Part shown: positions 35,815-45,765 of the stretch, in pieces | How positions within the stretch are numbered: position 1 is the stretch's first letter | Layout: each line of letters opens with the position of its first letter | Origin: Proteles cristata cristata | Taxonomy: Eukaryota; Chordata; Mammalia; Carnivora; Hyaenidae | Assembly (NCBI GenBank): GCA_017311185.1 | Contig: JAESUZ010001269.1 | Span: 620,001-684,000, forward strand | Length of the DNA: 64,000 nt | Reading direction: 5' to 3' | Translations under genes and position numbers: made by a program | The notes under the pieces: model-generated | What the model was told of the DNA's origin: nothing | The model's database searches: none | Seen by the model: only the letters and a program-made list of their open reading frames with translations

Positions 35815-36490
35815 GCAGACAATTTTCTACAATGGGCACAACATTACGCTGAACTTCAAAATCAACTTGTTGATATGTGGAGTTTTGCCCATGTCAAGTA
35901 CATTTGGGTTACTGTGGTGGGTTCCCCCTTTTTTTTTTTTTAATTTTTTTTTAATGTTTTATTTATTTCTAGGAGAGAGAGAGAGACACAGCATGAGCAG
36001 GGAGGGTCAGAGAGAGAGAGGGAGTCACAGACTGAAACAGGCTCCAGGCTCTGAGCTGGCAGTCAGCACAGAGACCGACGCGGGGCTCGAACCCACGAAC
36101 CGCGAGATCATGACCCAAACGAAAGTCGGATGCTTAACTGACTAAGCCACCCAGGCGCCCCAGGTGGGTTCCCCCTTTACAAGGCACTGACTATCACTCT
36201 GTATACACTTATATTTCAGAAATAATATATAACTCTGAAGACACCATGTTTCAGGATGTCTCACTAACCAGGATGTTTCTTCTTGGCCCATGATCAATAG
36301 GACATGGAATTTCCCAGGACGTAACCAGGCTTTTTCATACCCTCAAACTATTAAAATATTAACTAACTTTGCAAGCCCACAAACTGATGCCTGTCAACGA
36401 GTGCCTAAATTACAAAAGCCTTCTTATCGCTATACTGAGGATGGTATATATCAAATTTGGGATGCATTATTTATGGCTCATACCCACTAC
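35815..36490 (+). pseudogene. Retroviral sequence in the env position
   Basis: Open pieces such as 36290-36541 lie between integrase and the 3' LTR stub, where env would be. I do not recognise a surface or transmembrane motif, so the assignment rests on position only. Confidence 0.4.
35932..36162 (-). mobile_element. Young felid SINE (CCTAG-tail subtype), minus, in retrovirus
   Basis: It is flanked by GGTGGGTTCCCCCTTT at 35916-35931 and 36163-36178, identical at all 16 bases. It is among the least diverged copies here. Confidence 0.96.
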
Positions 36491-36499
36491 CAGACAGCT

Positions 36500-36602
36500 C
36501 AATCAAAAGGCAATTTTAATAGAACCACCTTTCTGCACTGAAAACATCGTAAGAATTCTTCCTTGACCATTTGCTATTGGACCTAAACTTCAAATCACAT
36601 CA
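36500..36602 (+). mobile_element. Stub of the 3' LTR
   Basis: The segment matches the R-U5 part of the 5' LTR (AGAACCACCTTTCTGCACTG ... CTTCAAATCACATCA). Its poly(A) signal is changed to AATAGA. The U3 part is missing. Confidence 0.65.
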
Positions 36603-36759
36603 TCCTCACAAGTGATATTGATGTCAGTGGAAGGTACTCCTGTTCAGAGATCTAGCCTGTTCCTTTTCCTTCCTCATTCCATGCTGCTTCTTACTCTTGT
36701 TTAACTATAAGGGAGGAAAATAAAACTTCATCTACCCTCTCAGGTTCTGTACCTGGAGC

Positions 36760-37690
36760 CCTGGCAATTAAACTGATAAAAGACAGATTAAAGTGAGGAA
36801 AGTCATACAGATTTTATTTGATATTAATAGTTTATGTGTACACGGAGTCCTTGATATAAAAGAAATGAAGACCCAAAGAAGTGGTTAGGCCTGAGAGCAT
36901 ATATACCATGCTTAGGAAAGAGCTATGAATTGTGGAGATGTGATAGATAAAGTTAAAGAGCTCGAATTTCTAGAGGTGGTAAAGTGTGGGAAGGTAAACA
37001 TAGGAGGGAATCTCGTGGAAAACAAGAGTTGTTTAGTAAAGTTTGTTATGCAGATTGCTGTGTGTCTCCAGCCTGATAAGAGTTTTGAGTCATCTCTAGG
37101 GATGACTGGGGTTCAGAGTCATTCCCTTCCTCGGGGCATGAGAGAGGGGAGGGGGACACCTCGGCAAGGGGAAATTTATGGCAGCTTTTACGCACGTAAG
37201 GGGAGAGTAAAGAGTTTTTCTGCATCTTGCTAAAGTAGAATCATAGCTGGACAATAGTTAAAGGGGTAAAACAGATTTTATTCAGGACTATGGCAATGGG
37301 GGGAAAGAGAGCCCAGTATAGAACTGGACTCGTTCCATAACAGCACGAGCAAGTTGGAACGTATAGCTGCAGGTCCGGGTAGGGAACAGGGGATGGAAAG
37401 TTACTAAGAAGGAACATCAGAGGTAAGAGGGGATTCTGGCTAAGTCAACCTAGGGGGATTCTTGCTGCAGGCAGGCCCCATGCTCAGACGCCACCTGTGG
37501 GGTGACAGGGAATGTTAGGAGCTCTGTTAGGTACTGAGGGTGATGAGGCATCAAAGGTGGGGATTCTAATCAAGCTGATGTGGCAAGATTCTTGCCAAAA
37601 TCCGGTAATGTGGAGGAAGATGAACACAGAAGTGCAAAAGTTGAGCAGAGGGCTCAGAAGAGTGTGACTGAAGTTTGGATGAGAAGAGAC
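36760..37690 (-). mobile_element. Possible old LTR sequence
   Basis: The first part (to about 37250) shares ordered words with 20290-20820. A second similar start ('aaacagattttattcagga') at 37268 suggests a further copy. The ends are not defined. Confidence 0.35.
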
Positions 37691-38944
37691 TCTGTGTCAG
37701 TCTACCATGTCCCAGTTGCCTTCAACTCAAAATAATCCTTATGCCAAAGCGGCATATTTGAAGTTACACATTCGGATTCCCTTCATTGCTTTCATGGAAT
37801 TCAGCCATGTACCAGCGCCCCACAGGCAGACATCACAAGAAAGCCAATGCCTGGGCTGTGCAATAGACATTTAAAATAATTTCCTCAGCTCCTGAGGCAT
37901 TTGCCTGTCATCATTGCCAGAACTCTTAATTAGAGACAAAACTCCACTCCAATTTAAAGGATTCCACAAAAGAATGTATAGGAAACTGACTGATCCACAG
38001 CCTCAGTTTTCTTAAAAAATGCATAGACACATGCAAATGTAAATATTTGCAATTGTACATTTGTTGATGATTAATATCTGTCTCCCTGCCAAAATGTAAA
38101 CTCCTTGAGTGCAGGGATAATGTCAGCTGGAGCCTGAAAAACAGGAATGACTTTCTGACCAAACGAACGCTCGAAGAGTTTTCAGCAACCGAATGTATTG
38201 TGTTTCCATATCTTTATGTACCTTAGCTATAAATGGCTTTCTCAAAAAATCCTGACCTCCCGTTCGATCTGGGTGATGCAATGCTTTGGAAAGGTATTAG
38301 ATCTCATTATTTATCTCATGTGTGACTAACACCCCAGCTGCTGGGCTCAGAAATCCATCATCAGGTTCCTATGGAGACCAGTCTTTCCACAGGCTGCTCC
38401 CGGCCACCGTCTGCACGGCCGGGACACTAGACACGCCTGCCTCAGGGACGGGGGACCTTGGTTGGAGGCTTCCCTGTCAGCCGTGCCAGATCTCCCTAGA
38501 ATTATACTGCTGTCTCAGACTCTTCCACCCAGCCTTCCTCCCTTCACTCCTTCCTCCTGAGAGCAGAGAAAGCCTGTCTGACTTCTAGGGTAAGGCTCAC
38601 GGAAGCAGCACAGTGAAAGAGAAAATCCAGTGGCAGAAAACAGACACAGCTGCCATTTTTGTCCCAGCAGAAGAACTTGCCAGAGTCCTCTGAGCCTCCC
38701 CTGGCCTCAGACGGGCACAGAACACCCATGTGACCAAGGACGTGGGCCAGCTAGAATCTTCAGGCACAAACTTTCTCCCAAGAACTGAGTCGTCACCCCG
38801 GGGAACAAATGGGCCCAGACAGCCTCTCGAGATGGAAAATTTCATACATGAAATGATTGAGTTATTTGTAAGTTAACCAAATATGTCAGGTACTGGCAAT
38901 AGCGCTTTTAGTTCCAAGGTGGGTGACAGCTCAAGACCCAAATT
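37691..38944. other. Intergenic, no gene recognised
   Basis: Unique-looking. A short GC-rich patch at 38395-38480 lacks CpG-island size. No exon seen. Confidence 0.45.
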
Positions 38945-39180
38945 TGGTTTAGGTTTAGAACAAATTTTAAAAATGAGGTTTTACGGATGAGTTTTGCAAC
39001 TTTGAAAATTTTTACACTACAGATACACGTGCTTAGTGTATAAGTGCTCTATTTCACTAAACATTTTGTAATACTTAACATATGGTGAGCATCTTTCCAT
39101 GTCGATTAAATGCTTCCCATGTTCAGTGGGCATGTAGTTTGCTGCTGAATGGCTGCACTGTCATTTACCCAGACACCCCC
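38945..39180 (+). repeat. Old LINE-like repeat fragment
   Basis: Shares phrases such as 'gtgagcatctttccatgtcg' and 'acacgtgcttagtgta' with the type of element seen at 2975-4010. Confidence 0.45.
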
Positions 39181-39860
39181 CTTCCCTGCTGGCTGTCAGC
39201 AGCGGCCTTTCTCAGCTCTAGGTCCACCTGCATTCCTGGGTACATACAGGGCCCCCTCTCCATCTTCAAACCAGCAATGGTGTGTCCACTGCTTTCCACA
39301 CTTGGAATTTCTCTGGCTTCCCCTTCTGCCATATCTCTTCCGCCTCCCGCCAAGTTAAAGGTACTCTTGATCCTAGGTCGAGAACCTAAACTACACATTC
39401 AAAATCCTTTTTCCGTGGAGTGCAGCATTTTCACAGGTTACAAGGATTGTGGCCCAGACATCTTTGGGGCACCTCTGCCTGCCACGGTGCTTTGCATCAA
39501 ATGCCCATCGTTAGGTGCCTTATAAAATGTTCATTGCTTACTTTTATGGCCGTTCAGGTTCATGTCACTCTTATTTTCGTGTATTACATTACAGTAAATC
39601 AGTTTGCTTTGTTCTGCTGGCTCACATATTTCACATACTCCAAATTTCCTCAATCCTGGGGTCAACATTTGAGGAAAGAGCAAAGGCCACATCTATCATC
39701 TCACTTACTTCTTGTGCACAGAAATGTAGACCTGATCCCTGTGCATAAGAATATAGAATTGAGAGCCAAGAGAAATAATACACCTGGAAAAATCTTTTAT
39801 CAGTTGGATTAAGTGAAACTCCACATGATGGGAAAGTTAACTTTTAAAGAGTTAAGGATC
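39181..39860. other. Intergenic, no gene recognised
   Basis: Open frames of 147 and 130 codons overlap here, but neither shows a known domain and both cross sequence with no start or splice context. Confidence 0.45.
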
Positions 39861-39868
39861 GAAGTTTA

Positions 39869-40052
39869 GGGGCACCTGGGTGGCTCAGTTGGTTAAGCTT
39901 CTGACTTCGGCTCAGGTCATGACCTCATAGGTCCCAGCCCTGGTTGGGCTCTGTCCTGGCAGCTTGGAGCCTGCTTGGATCCTCTGTCTCCCTCTCTCTC
40001 TCTGCTTCTCCCCCCACTCTCAAAAATAAATAAACATTAAAAAGAAATATTT
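39869..40052 (+). mobile_element. CAN-type SINE, slightly shortened
   Basis: Head GGGGCACCTGGGTGGCTCAG, tail CAAAAATAAATAAACATT. Short duplications GAAGTTTA and GAAGCTTA flank it. Confidence 0.9.
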
Positions 40053-40060
40053 GAAGCTTA

Positions 40061-41186
40061 CTTCTCTCATATAAATGAGGTCCAGAATTGTGTGCTCAAG
40101 AGATGGTACATTAGTTCCATAATAGTCACGGACCCCGCTTCTTTTTATTTAACTGCCTCACTTTGTCCTAATGGCTTTCACCTCATGGTACAAAATACCT
40201 GATTGAGTTCCAGCTATTACATGCACATTCCCATGAGCAGAAAGGAGGAAAAATGAAGACATCACACATAAGATCCCATATATTCCATCAGCCAAAAGTT
40301 AGTCACAAGGCTACTTCTAACGACGAGGAACCTGGATAATGTAATCTCTATTCTAAGTAGCCATTATGCCCTATAAGTGATCCTATTACTAAAGTATAAG
40401 AGAAGGACAAATATTGGGGGAAAGTAACAGTCTACCATTGATCTAAATCTAAAATTATCTTCAGTTTTCCTTTTGAGTCCTCCTACCTACTGGTCGAAAA
40501 AAGAAATCTCTGGTAAACTGCATATATACCTAGCAAGGTGCAAAGAAACTAGAGCAGGCATTATAATCTAAATGTTCACTATCTAAGCCCCCAAACAAGG
40601 TGAGAAAGGTACTGGTAAACCGATCACATGTAAAATTCATCCCCACCTGTTTGTCCCCTCACTCAGTGCTAGCATCTCTCACCATCCATCTTCTTACAAT
40701 CCTGCTTCTATCTCTCCCAGAGCTTTAGATAACACAACAGAAGCCAAAGTCAGGTGGTCTGACTGCAAAGTGACATCGCAGAGGTTACAGCAGGTCCAGT
40801 GTTTCGTGAGGTCCGTGAGATGACAATAGGGAACTTTTTGTGTCACAGCAAAGCCAGTGACTGACTATCACCTATGATGACCCAGACTAAGTAGCAGTTA
40901 AAAGAGAAAAATAAAGACATTTCAAAAGGGAGTTATTTGATGAAATTTGTGAATCACCTTTTTGGATTGTAACACGCCAGAAGTAAAAACTTCAATCCTA
41001 CAATTATTGGTTGATTTAAAGGATCATACATGGTCACAATTATATGCTAAATTTCACTCAGTAAGAGATAATATGAACTTCCTTATATTTTTATATTCGA
41101 TTCTCAAGATAAAATCCTAACTAAATCTTCTTTACACTTTTTACTCTGAAAATTTGGTCCCGGTTTTAAGTGGATTGGTTTTTCTT
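40061..41186. other. Intergenic, no gene recognised
   Basis: AT-rich, unique-looking sequence with no open frame of note. Confidence 0.45.
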
Positions 41187-41303
41187 TTTAAAGTTTATTT
41201 ATTAATTTTGAGAGAGAGTGTGTGGCATGGGAGGTGCAGAGAGAGAAAGAGACAGGCAGACTCCCAAACAGGCTCCAAGCTGTCACTGCAGAGCCCAACT
41301 TGG
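41187..41303 (-). mobile_element. CAN-type SINE fragment, minus
   Basis: It has the tail and CT-rich part up to GCAGAGCCCAACTTGG, then stops. The L1 next to it duplicated its last bases, so the truncation preceded the L1 insertion. Confidence 0.85.
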
Positions 41304-41569
41304 ATTAGTTTTTTTTTTTTTTTCTGATATATATTTTTAATATAATTTATTGTCAAGTTGGTTTCCGTATAACACCCAGTGCTCATCCCAACAAGTGCGC
41401 TTCCCCATGCCAACAGCCCCCTTCCCCTCCCCCCCATCAGTCCTCAGTTTGTTCAGTATTCAAGAGTCTCTCATGGTTTGCCTCCCTCCCTCTCCCCCAA
41501 CTGTTTTTCCCTTCCCCTCCCCTATGGTCCTGTTAAGTTTCTCCATCTTTCTCTGCCTGACATATTTCA

Positions 41570-42140
41570 CTTAGGATAATACCCTTGAGTTCCATCCATG
41601 TTGCTACAAATGGCAGATTTCATTCTTTCATTGCCATGTAGTATTCCATTGTATATATAAACTGCATTTTCTTGATCCATTCATCAGTTGGACACTTAGG
41701 CTCTTTCCATATTTGGCTATTAGCACATTCTTATCGATGTTTGTGATGGTCTTATGTATTTGGGTGTTTCTGAATTCAGTGCATAGACATTTATACTTGT
41801 TAGCTCTTCCTGATGGATAGACCCTGAAATTATTATATAATGCCCTTCTTTGCCTTTAAAATAAAAAATAAAATCCAGTTTGTCTGATATAAATATGGCT
41901 ACTCCAGCTTTCTTTTTGATGTCCAGTAGCATGATAGATGTTTCCCCATCTCCTCACTTTCAATCTGGATGTGTCCTCAGGTCTAAAATGGGTCTCTTGT
42001 AAACAGCAAATAGATGGATCTCATTTTTTTAATCCATTCTGCTACTCTGTCTTTTGATTGGAGCATTTAGTCCATTTACATTCAGTGTTATTGAAAAATA
42101 CAGGTTTAGAGTTATTATGTTCTCTGTTATATTCATGCTT
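41570..42140 (-). pseudogene. L1 ORF2 ends joined by deletion
   Basis: Read on the minus strand, 42140-41740 encodes the endonuclease N-terminus in broken frames (e.g. LNVNGLNAPIKR, KKAGVAIFISDKLDF, KEGHYIII). Then at about 41735 the sequence jumps to the extreme C-terminal part (YIYTMEYY-like DNA 'atatacaatggaatactaca'). Reverse transcriptase is absent. Confidence 0.85.
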
Positions 42141-43022
42141 GTAGTGGTGTCTCTGGGACTTTGTGTTCCTTGCAACATTTCCCTCATAGGATCTCTTGTA
42201 GGGCTGGTTTAGTGATGATGAATTCCTCCATTTTTTGTTGGGGTAAACCTTGATCTCTCCTTCAATTCTGAATGACAGGCTTGCTGGATAAAGGCTTCTT
42301 GGCTGGATATTTTTCCTGTTCATCACACTGAAGACTTCCTGCCATTCCTTTCTGGCCTTCCAAGTGTCAGTAGATAGGTCTGCTACTACCCTGATATGTC
42401 TCCCTTTGCATGTTGGGGCCCTTTTATCCCCAGCTGCTTTCAGAATTCTCTCTTTGTCCTTGTATTTTGCCAGTTTCACTGTATGTCGTGCAGATCGATT
42501 CAGTTTACGTCTGTGGGGACTTCTCTGTGCCTCTTGGATTTCAATATCTGTTTCCTTTCTCAGGTTGGGGAAGTTCTCAGGTATTATTTGTTCAAGTACA
42601 CCTTCTGCTCCTTTCTCTCGCTCTCCTTCTGGAATTCCTATTATATGGATATTCGTCCGTTTGATTGTATCACTCAGCTTTCGAACTCTCCTTTCATGTT
42701 CCTGGACCAATTTCTCTCTCTTTTTCTCAGCTTCCTCTTTTTCTATAATTGTATCTTCTAATTCACGTATTTTTTCTGCCTTTTCAATCCGTGCAGTAGC
42801 CAACGCCTCCATTTTATTTTGTGTTGCATTTTTTAGTTCATCAGTATTTGCAACCATAATGGCTCGGATGTCATCCAAGCCCTTTTGAAGCCCAATGAGT
42901 AATTTTATGAGTATTATTCTAAATTCTTGTTCAGTCATGTTGCTTAGATCGGTTTTGAGCAGTTCTCTAGCTGTTATTTCTCCCTCGAATTTCTTTAGAA
43001 GAGAGGTCTTCCGTTTTGTCAT
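42042..43022 (-). pseudogene. L1 ORF1 (RNA-binding chaperone), frameshifted
   Basis: The 326-codon frame begins MTKRKTSLL and shows a coiled coil (about residues 60-115, e.g. IEKAEKIRELEDTIIEKEEA), then the RRM-like core (NIHIIGIPEGE) and C-terminal basic domain (RHTVKLAKYKDKERIL). ORF1p binds L1 RNA as trimers. After about residue 262 a length change in the A6 run (T6 at 42231-42236) shifts the frame, so the last about 65 residues are not ORF1. In the original frame the protein would stop at 42184-42186, after a PALQEIL ending. Confidence 0.88.
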
Positions 43023-43312
43023 TTTGGCTAGCTTTCTTTCTCGTTAGTTTTAAAAGCTTGTGATGTGTTCTGCCCCTGTGAGTGCTGCTATATTAATATT
43101 AAAGGAGGCTTATACACTGTCCAGGGCCTTGCCATTCAGGAAGTCTTCTTTGAAGGGTGTCCCTTGGTCTCTCTTGTGACTTTGGTTTTATCTTATTTCT
43201 CTACTCGTAGTGATGTTTTGAACTCTCCACGATGTGCACTTTAGGTTTGTTCCTTGAAGTAGCCCTGCTTCTCCGCGAGCGCAGACGGGAAAGCCCAACT
43301 TGGATTAGTTTT

Positions 43313-44214
43313 AAAGGAGCATTTTCCAGGGTGATTGGCTAATGAGTATCCTGAATCTTTTGCTCTAAATATTTGTCATTTTAAGGCAAAGAGATAAGAG
43401 TTGCATTAGTCGCTTGCACATTAACCTGCAAGGGTAAACATGTTGGACTGGGAAGAGAGACTGAATGGTGGAAGAGCCTAGGAAAGGGAGTCTTCCAGTC
43501 TCACAGTGGTAATTGGGCTGGCTTTGCGGTTGCAGGGAACAAACAGTCACTTCCTCTGATCAGAGGGTGAGCCACGAGCAGTGGAGGAAACAGATAGAGG
43601 CATGGGCTGTGTCTCATGAAGGAAACATCGGGATGCAGAAATTCCCATGCCGTGTGGTCAGTGTGGCGCTCACGCTCAATGCAAGGCTGCTGGGAAGGGC
43701 TCACTTCCCAGTGCCTAAGATGGTGCCTGGGGGGTGAATGGGAGGGGCTCAGCATGTACTGCTCACTGAACTGCCTGAAGGGATGGGTGCCCTGCGTGCT
43801 GTGTGAAGAGGGAATGGCTGGTAAAAGGGGAATGGCTGGTCAGCCGGCCTGAGTGCAGGATGAGAGGTAGAGGAAGTGAGTCTTGGGACTACAACTTGAG
43901 GGCAGATCAACATAGACGGCATTTTTATGCCAAAGACGGGGAACCTGGAGGCACTGAAGGATGGAAGAGATCTGATCAAGCCTGGATTTTAGAACTGGAG
44001 CTCCCTCTGGCGCTGTGGACGGTGACAGTCTCAGCAGGGTCAGACCGTGGCAGGGAACAGTCATTGACTACAGTCAAGAAGCTGTAGTCATTATCAATAG
44101 ACCAGGCAAGAACACATTCCTTCATCCAGCAGCTATTTACTGAACATTTACCACGTGCCAGGCATTCAGGGATAAATTTCATAATAGCTATTTATTCTTT
44201 CAAGTTTAAAATGA
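43313..44214. other. Intergenic, with possible old L2-type repeat
   Basis: At about 43940-44175 phrases like 'ggatggaagagatctgatca', 'tcaatagaccaggcaagaac' and 'tttaccacgtgccaggcatt' resemble old mammalian repeats of the L2 kind. The rest is unnamed. Open frames of 74-94 codons carry no known domain. Confidence 0.4.
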
Positions 44215-44223
44215 ACCCTCCTT

Positions 44224-44458
44224 GGGGCGCCTGGGTGGCTTAGTCGGTTAAGCGTCCGACTTTCGCTTAGGTCATGATCTCGCGGTTCGTGGGTTCGGGC
44301 CCCGCGTCGGGCTCTGTGCTGACTGCCAGCTCAGAGCTTGGAGCCTGTTTCAGAGTCTGTCACTCCCTTTCTCTCTGACCCTCCCCTGCTCATGCTGTCT
44401 CTCTCTCTCTCCTAGAAATAAATAAAACATTAAAAAATTAAAAAAATAAAATAAAATT
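44224..44458 (+). mobile_element. Young felid SINE (CCTAG-tail subtype)
   Basis: Nearly consensus head, flanked by ACCCTCCTT at 44215-44223 and 44459-44467. Confidence 0.95.
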
Positions 44459-44639
44459 ACCCTCCTTAAAAATATTTAACTGCCACAAAAATGTCAATGC
44501 CTTGGTGTGTGGCTTATCAGTGAACACAGTGGTCTTCTCCTCTCAGAGAGAAGGAGCTTCATGGGAACACCAACTTTGTGGGGAAGAGGGAAGAAGGGTC
44601 CAGTGGCAGGCTAAATGTGAAGAAGTATTTGTCCACTTT

Positions 44640-44836
44640 TAAAAAAAAGTTTATTTATTTTGAAAGAGAGAGAGAAAGGGAGGGACAGAGAGAGAGGAGA
44701 GAGATAATCTCAAGCAGGCCCCATGCATCCAGTGCAGAGCCTGATGCAGGGCTCAAATCCACAAACTGTGAGATCATGGCCTGACCCGAACTCAAGAGTC
44801 GGACGCTCAGCTAACTGAGCCATCCAGGCATTCCTC
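44640..44836 (-). mobile_element. CAN-type SINE, minus, older
   Basis: Complement of tail, (GA)n and head ending in GAGCCATCCAGGCATTCCT; diverged flanks GTCCACTTTTAAA and GCCCACTTCTTCA are only loosely alike. Confidence 0.88.
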
Positions 44837-45167
44837 GCCCACTTCTTCATGTTGGTCAAGGATAGCCCCATAGAGGCAGACAGTGATGTCATTGAAATGA
44901 AGGAGTATTTTCCTGAGAGCTCTGTGGGCAAGCTGGTATAAATAGTCACATTCTACATGCTGATTGTATCTTTAGAAGGCTAGATTTAATGACATGACTA
45001 ATCCTCCAATCTGGCGCTGAGGAAGGCAGCCGCTCTCCATCGTGTAATAATACCCCTCAAAGGACCAGGGGAGATGGAGGACCAGAGCCCAGGGGCTGTG
45101 GTAGTTGTGGCAAACTCAGCACATTTTGGAAGTAAGGATGCTAGGGCCTGACTATGAGATATAGATC

Positions 45168-45765
45168 TCTGAACTGTACTCCCCTCAAACCCATATGCGG
45201 AAGCCCTAATCCTCAGTACTTTAGAATGTGAATATTTGGAGAAAGGGCCTTTAAAGAGATAATTAAGTTAAAATGAGGCTTTAGTGTGAGCCCCAATCCA
45301 GTCTGGCTGGTGTCTTTATTTTTTTCATGTTTATTTGTTTATTTTGAGAAGAGAGAGCCCATGAACAGAGGAAGGACAGAGAGAGAGAGAGAGAGAGAGA
45401 GAATCCCAAGCAGGCTCTGTGCCCTCAGCATGGAGCCCCATGTGAGGTTCTATCCTACAAACCATGAGATCATGACCTGGGCCAAAATCAAGAGTCAGAC
45501 ACTCAACTGGCTGAGCCACCCAGGCGCCCCTCCAATCTGACCGGCATCTTTATAACAAGAGGACATTTGGATGCACACAGACAACTGTGTAAGGACATGC
45601 AAGAAGGCAGCCATTTGCAAGCCAAGTAGAGAGACTCAGGAGAAACTAAACCTGCTGACACCTTGATCTGAGACTTCTAGCCTCCGGAACTGTGAGAAAA
45701 TAAATTTCTGTTGTTCAAGACACCCAGTCAGTGTTACTAGTTGTGGTGGCAACCTGAGGGTACTA
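45168..45765 (+). mobile_element. MaLR-type LTR (MLT1-like), sense, split by a SINE
   Basis: Left part 'ctcaaacccatatgcggaag', 'tttaaagagataattaagtt'; right part 'acaccttgatctgagacttc', 'aataaatttctgttgttcaa'. It is the sense copy of the family at 9983, 29750 and 58360. A SINE lies at 45321-45530. Confidence 0.65.
45321..45530 (-). mobile_element. CAN-type SINE, minus, in the MaLR LTR
   Basis: It is flanked by 23-bp diverged duplications (starting TCCAGTCTGGC at 45298 and TCCAATCTGAC at 45531). A (GA)n run lies at about 45378-45402. Confidence 0.9.

Larger units (their letters stand above)
31885..36602 (+). mobile_element. Decayed endogenous retrovirus, plus strand
   Basis: Order: 5' LTR (ends 32480), leader, an undiagnosed stretch, RNase H (33560-34020), integrase (34260-35560), env-position sequence (35815-36490) and a stub of the 3' LTR (to 36602). 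Gag, protease and most of reverse transcriptase are not visible, so a large internal deletion is likely. Three SINEs and a partial SINE interrupt it. Stops occur throughout. Confidence 0.75.
41312..43291 (-). mobile_element. L1 with target duplication and large internal deletion
   Basis: It is flanked by identical AGCCCAACTTGGATTAGTTT copies at 41292-41311 and 43292-43311. From the poly-A (poly-T on +) it has the 3' UTR, the end of ORF2, the start of ORF2, ORF1 and about 265 bases of 5' UTR. Full L1s are about 6 kb; this one is about 2 kb because the middle of ORF2 is missing, with the junction near 41735. Confidence 0.93.

Noticed and set aside
39082..39525. 147-codon plus-strand frame
   Set aside because: It begins in an old repeat and has no recognisable domain; low-complexity Ser/Pro/Leu content fits chance.
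42364..42888. 174-codon plus-strand frame
   Set aside because: It is antisense to the L1 ORF1 coding region and Ser/Phe-rich, as expected from reverse reading of the A-rich L1 strand.
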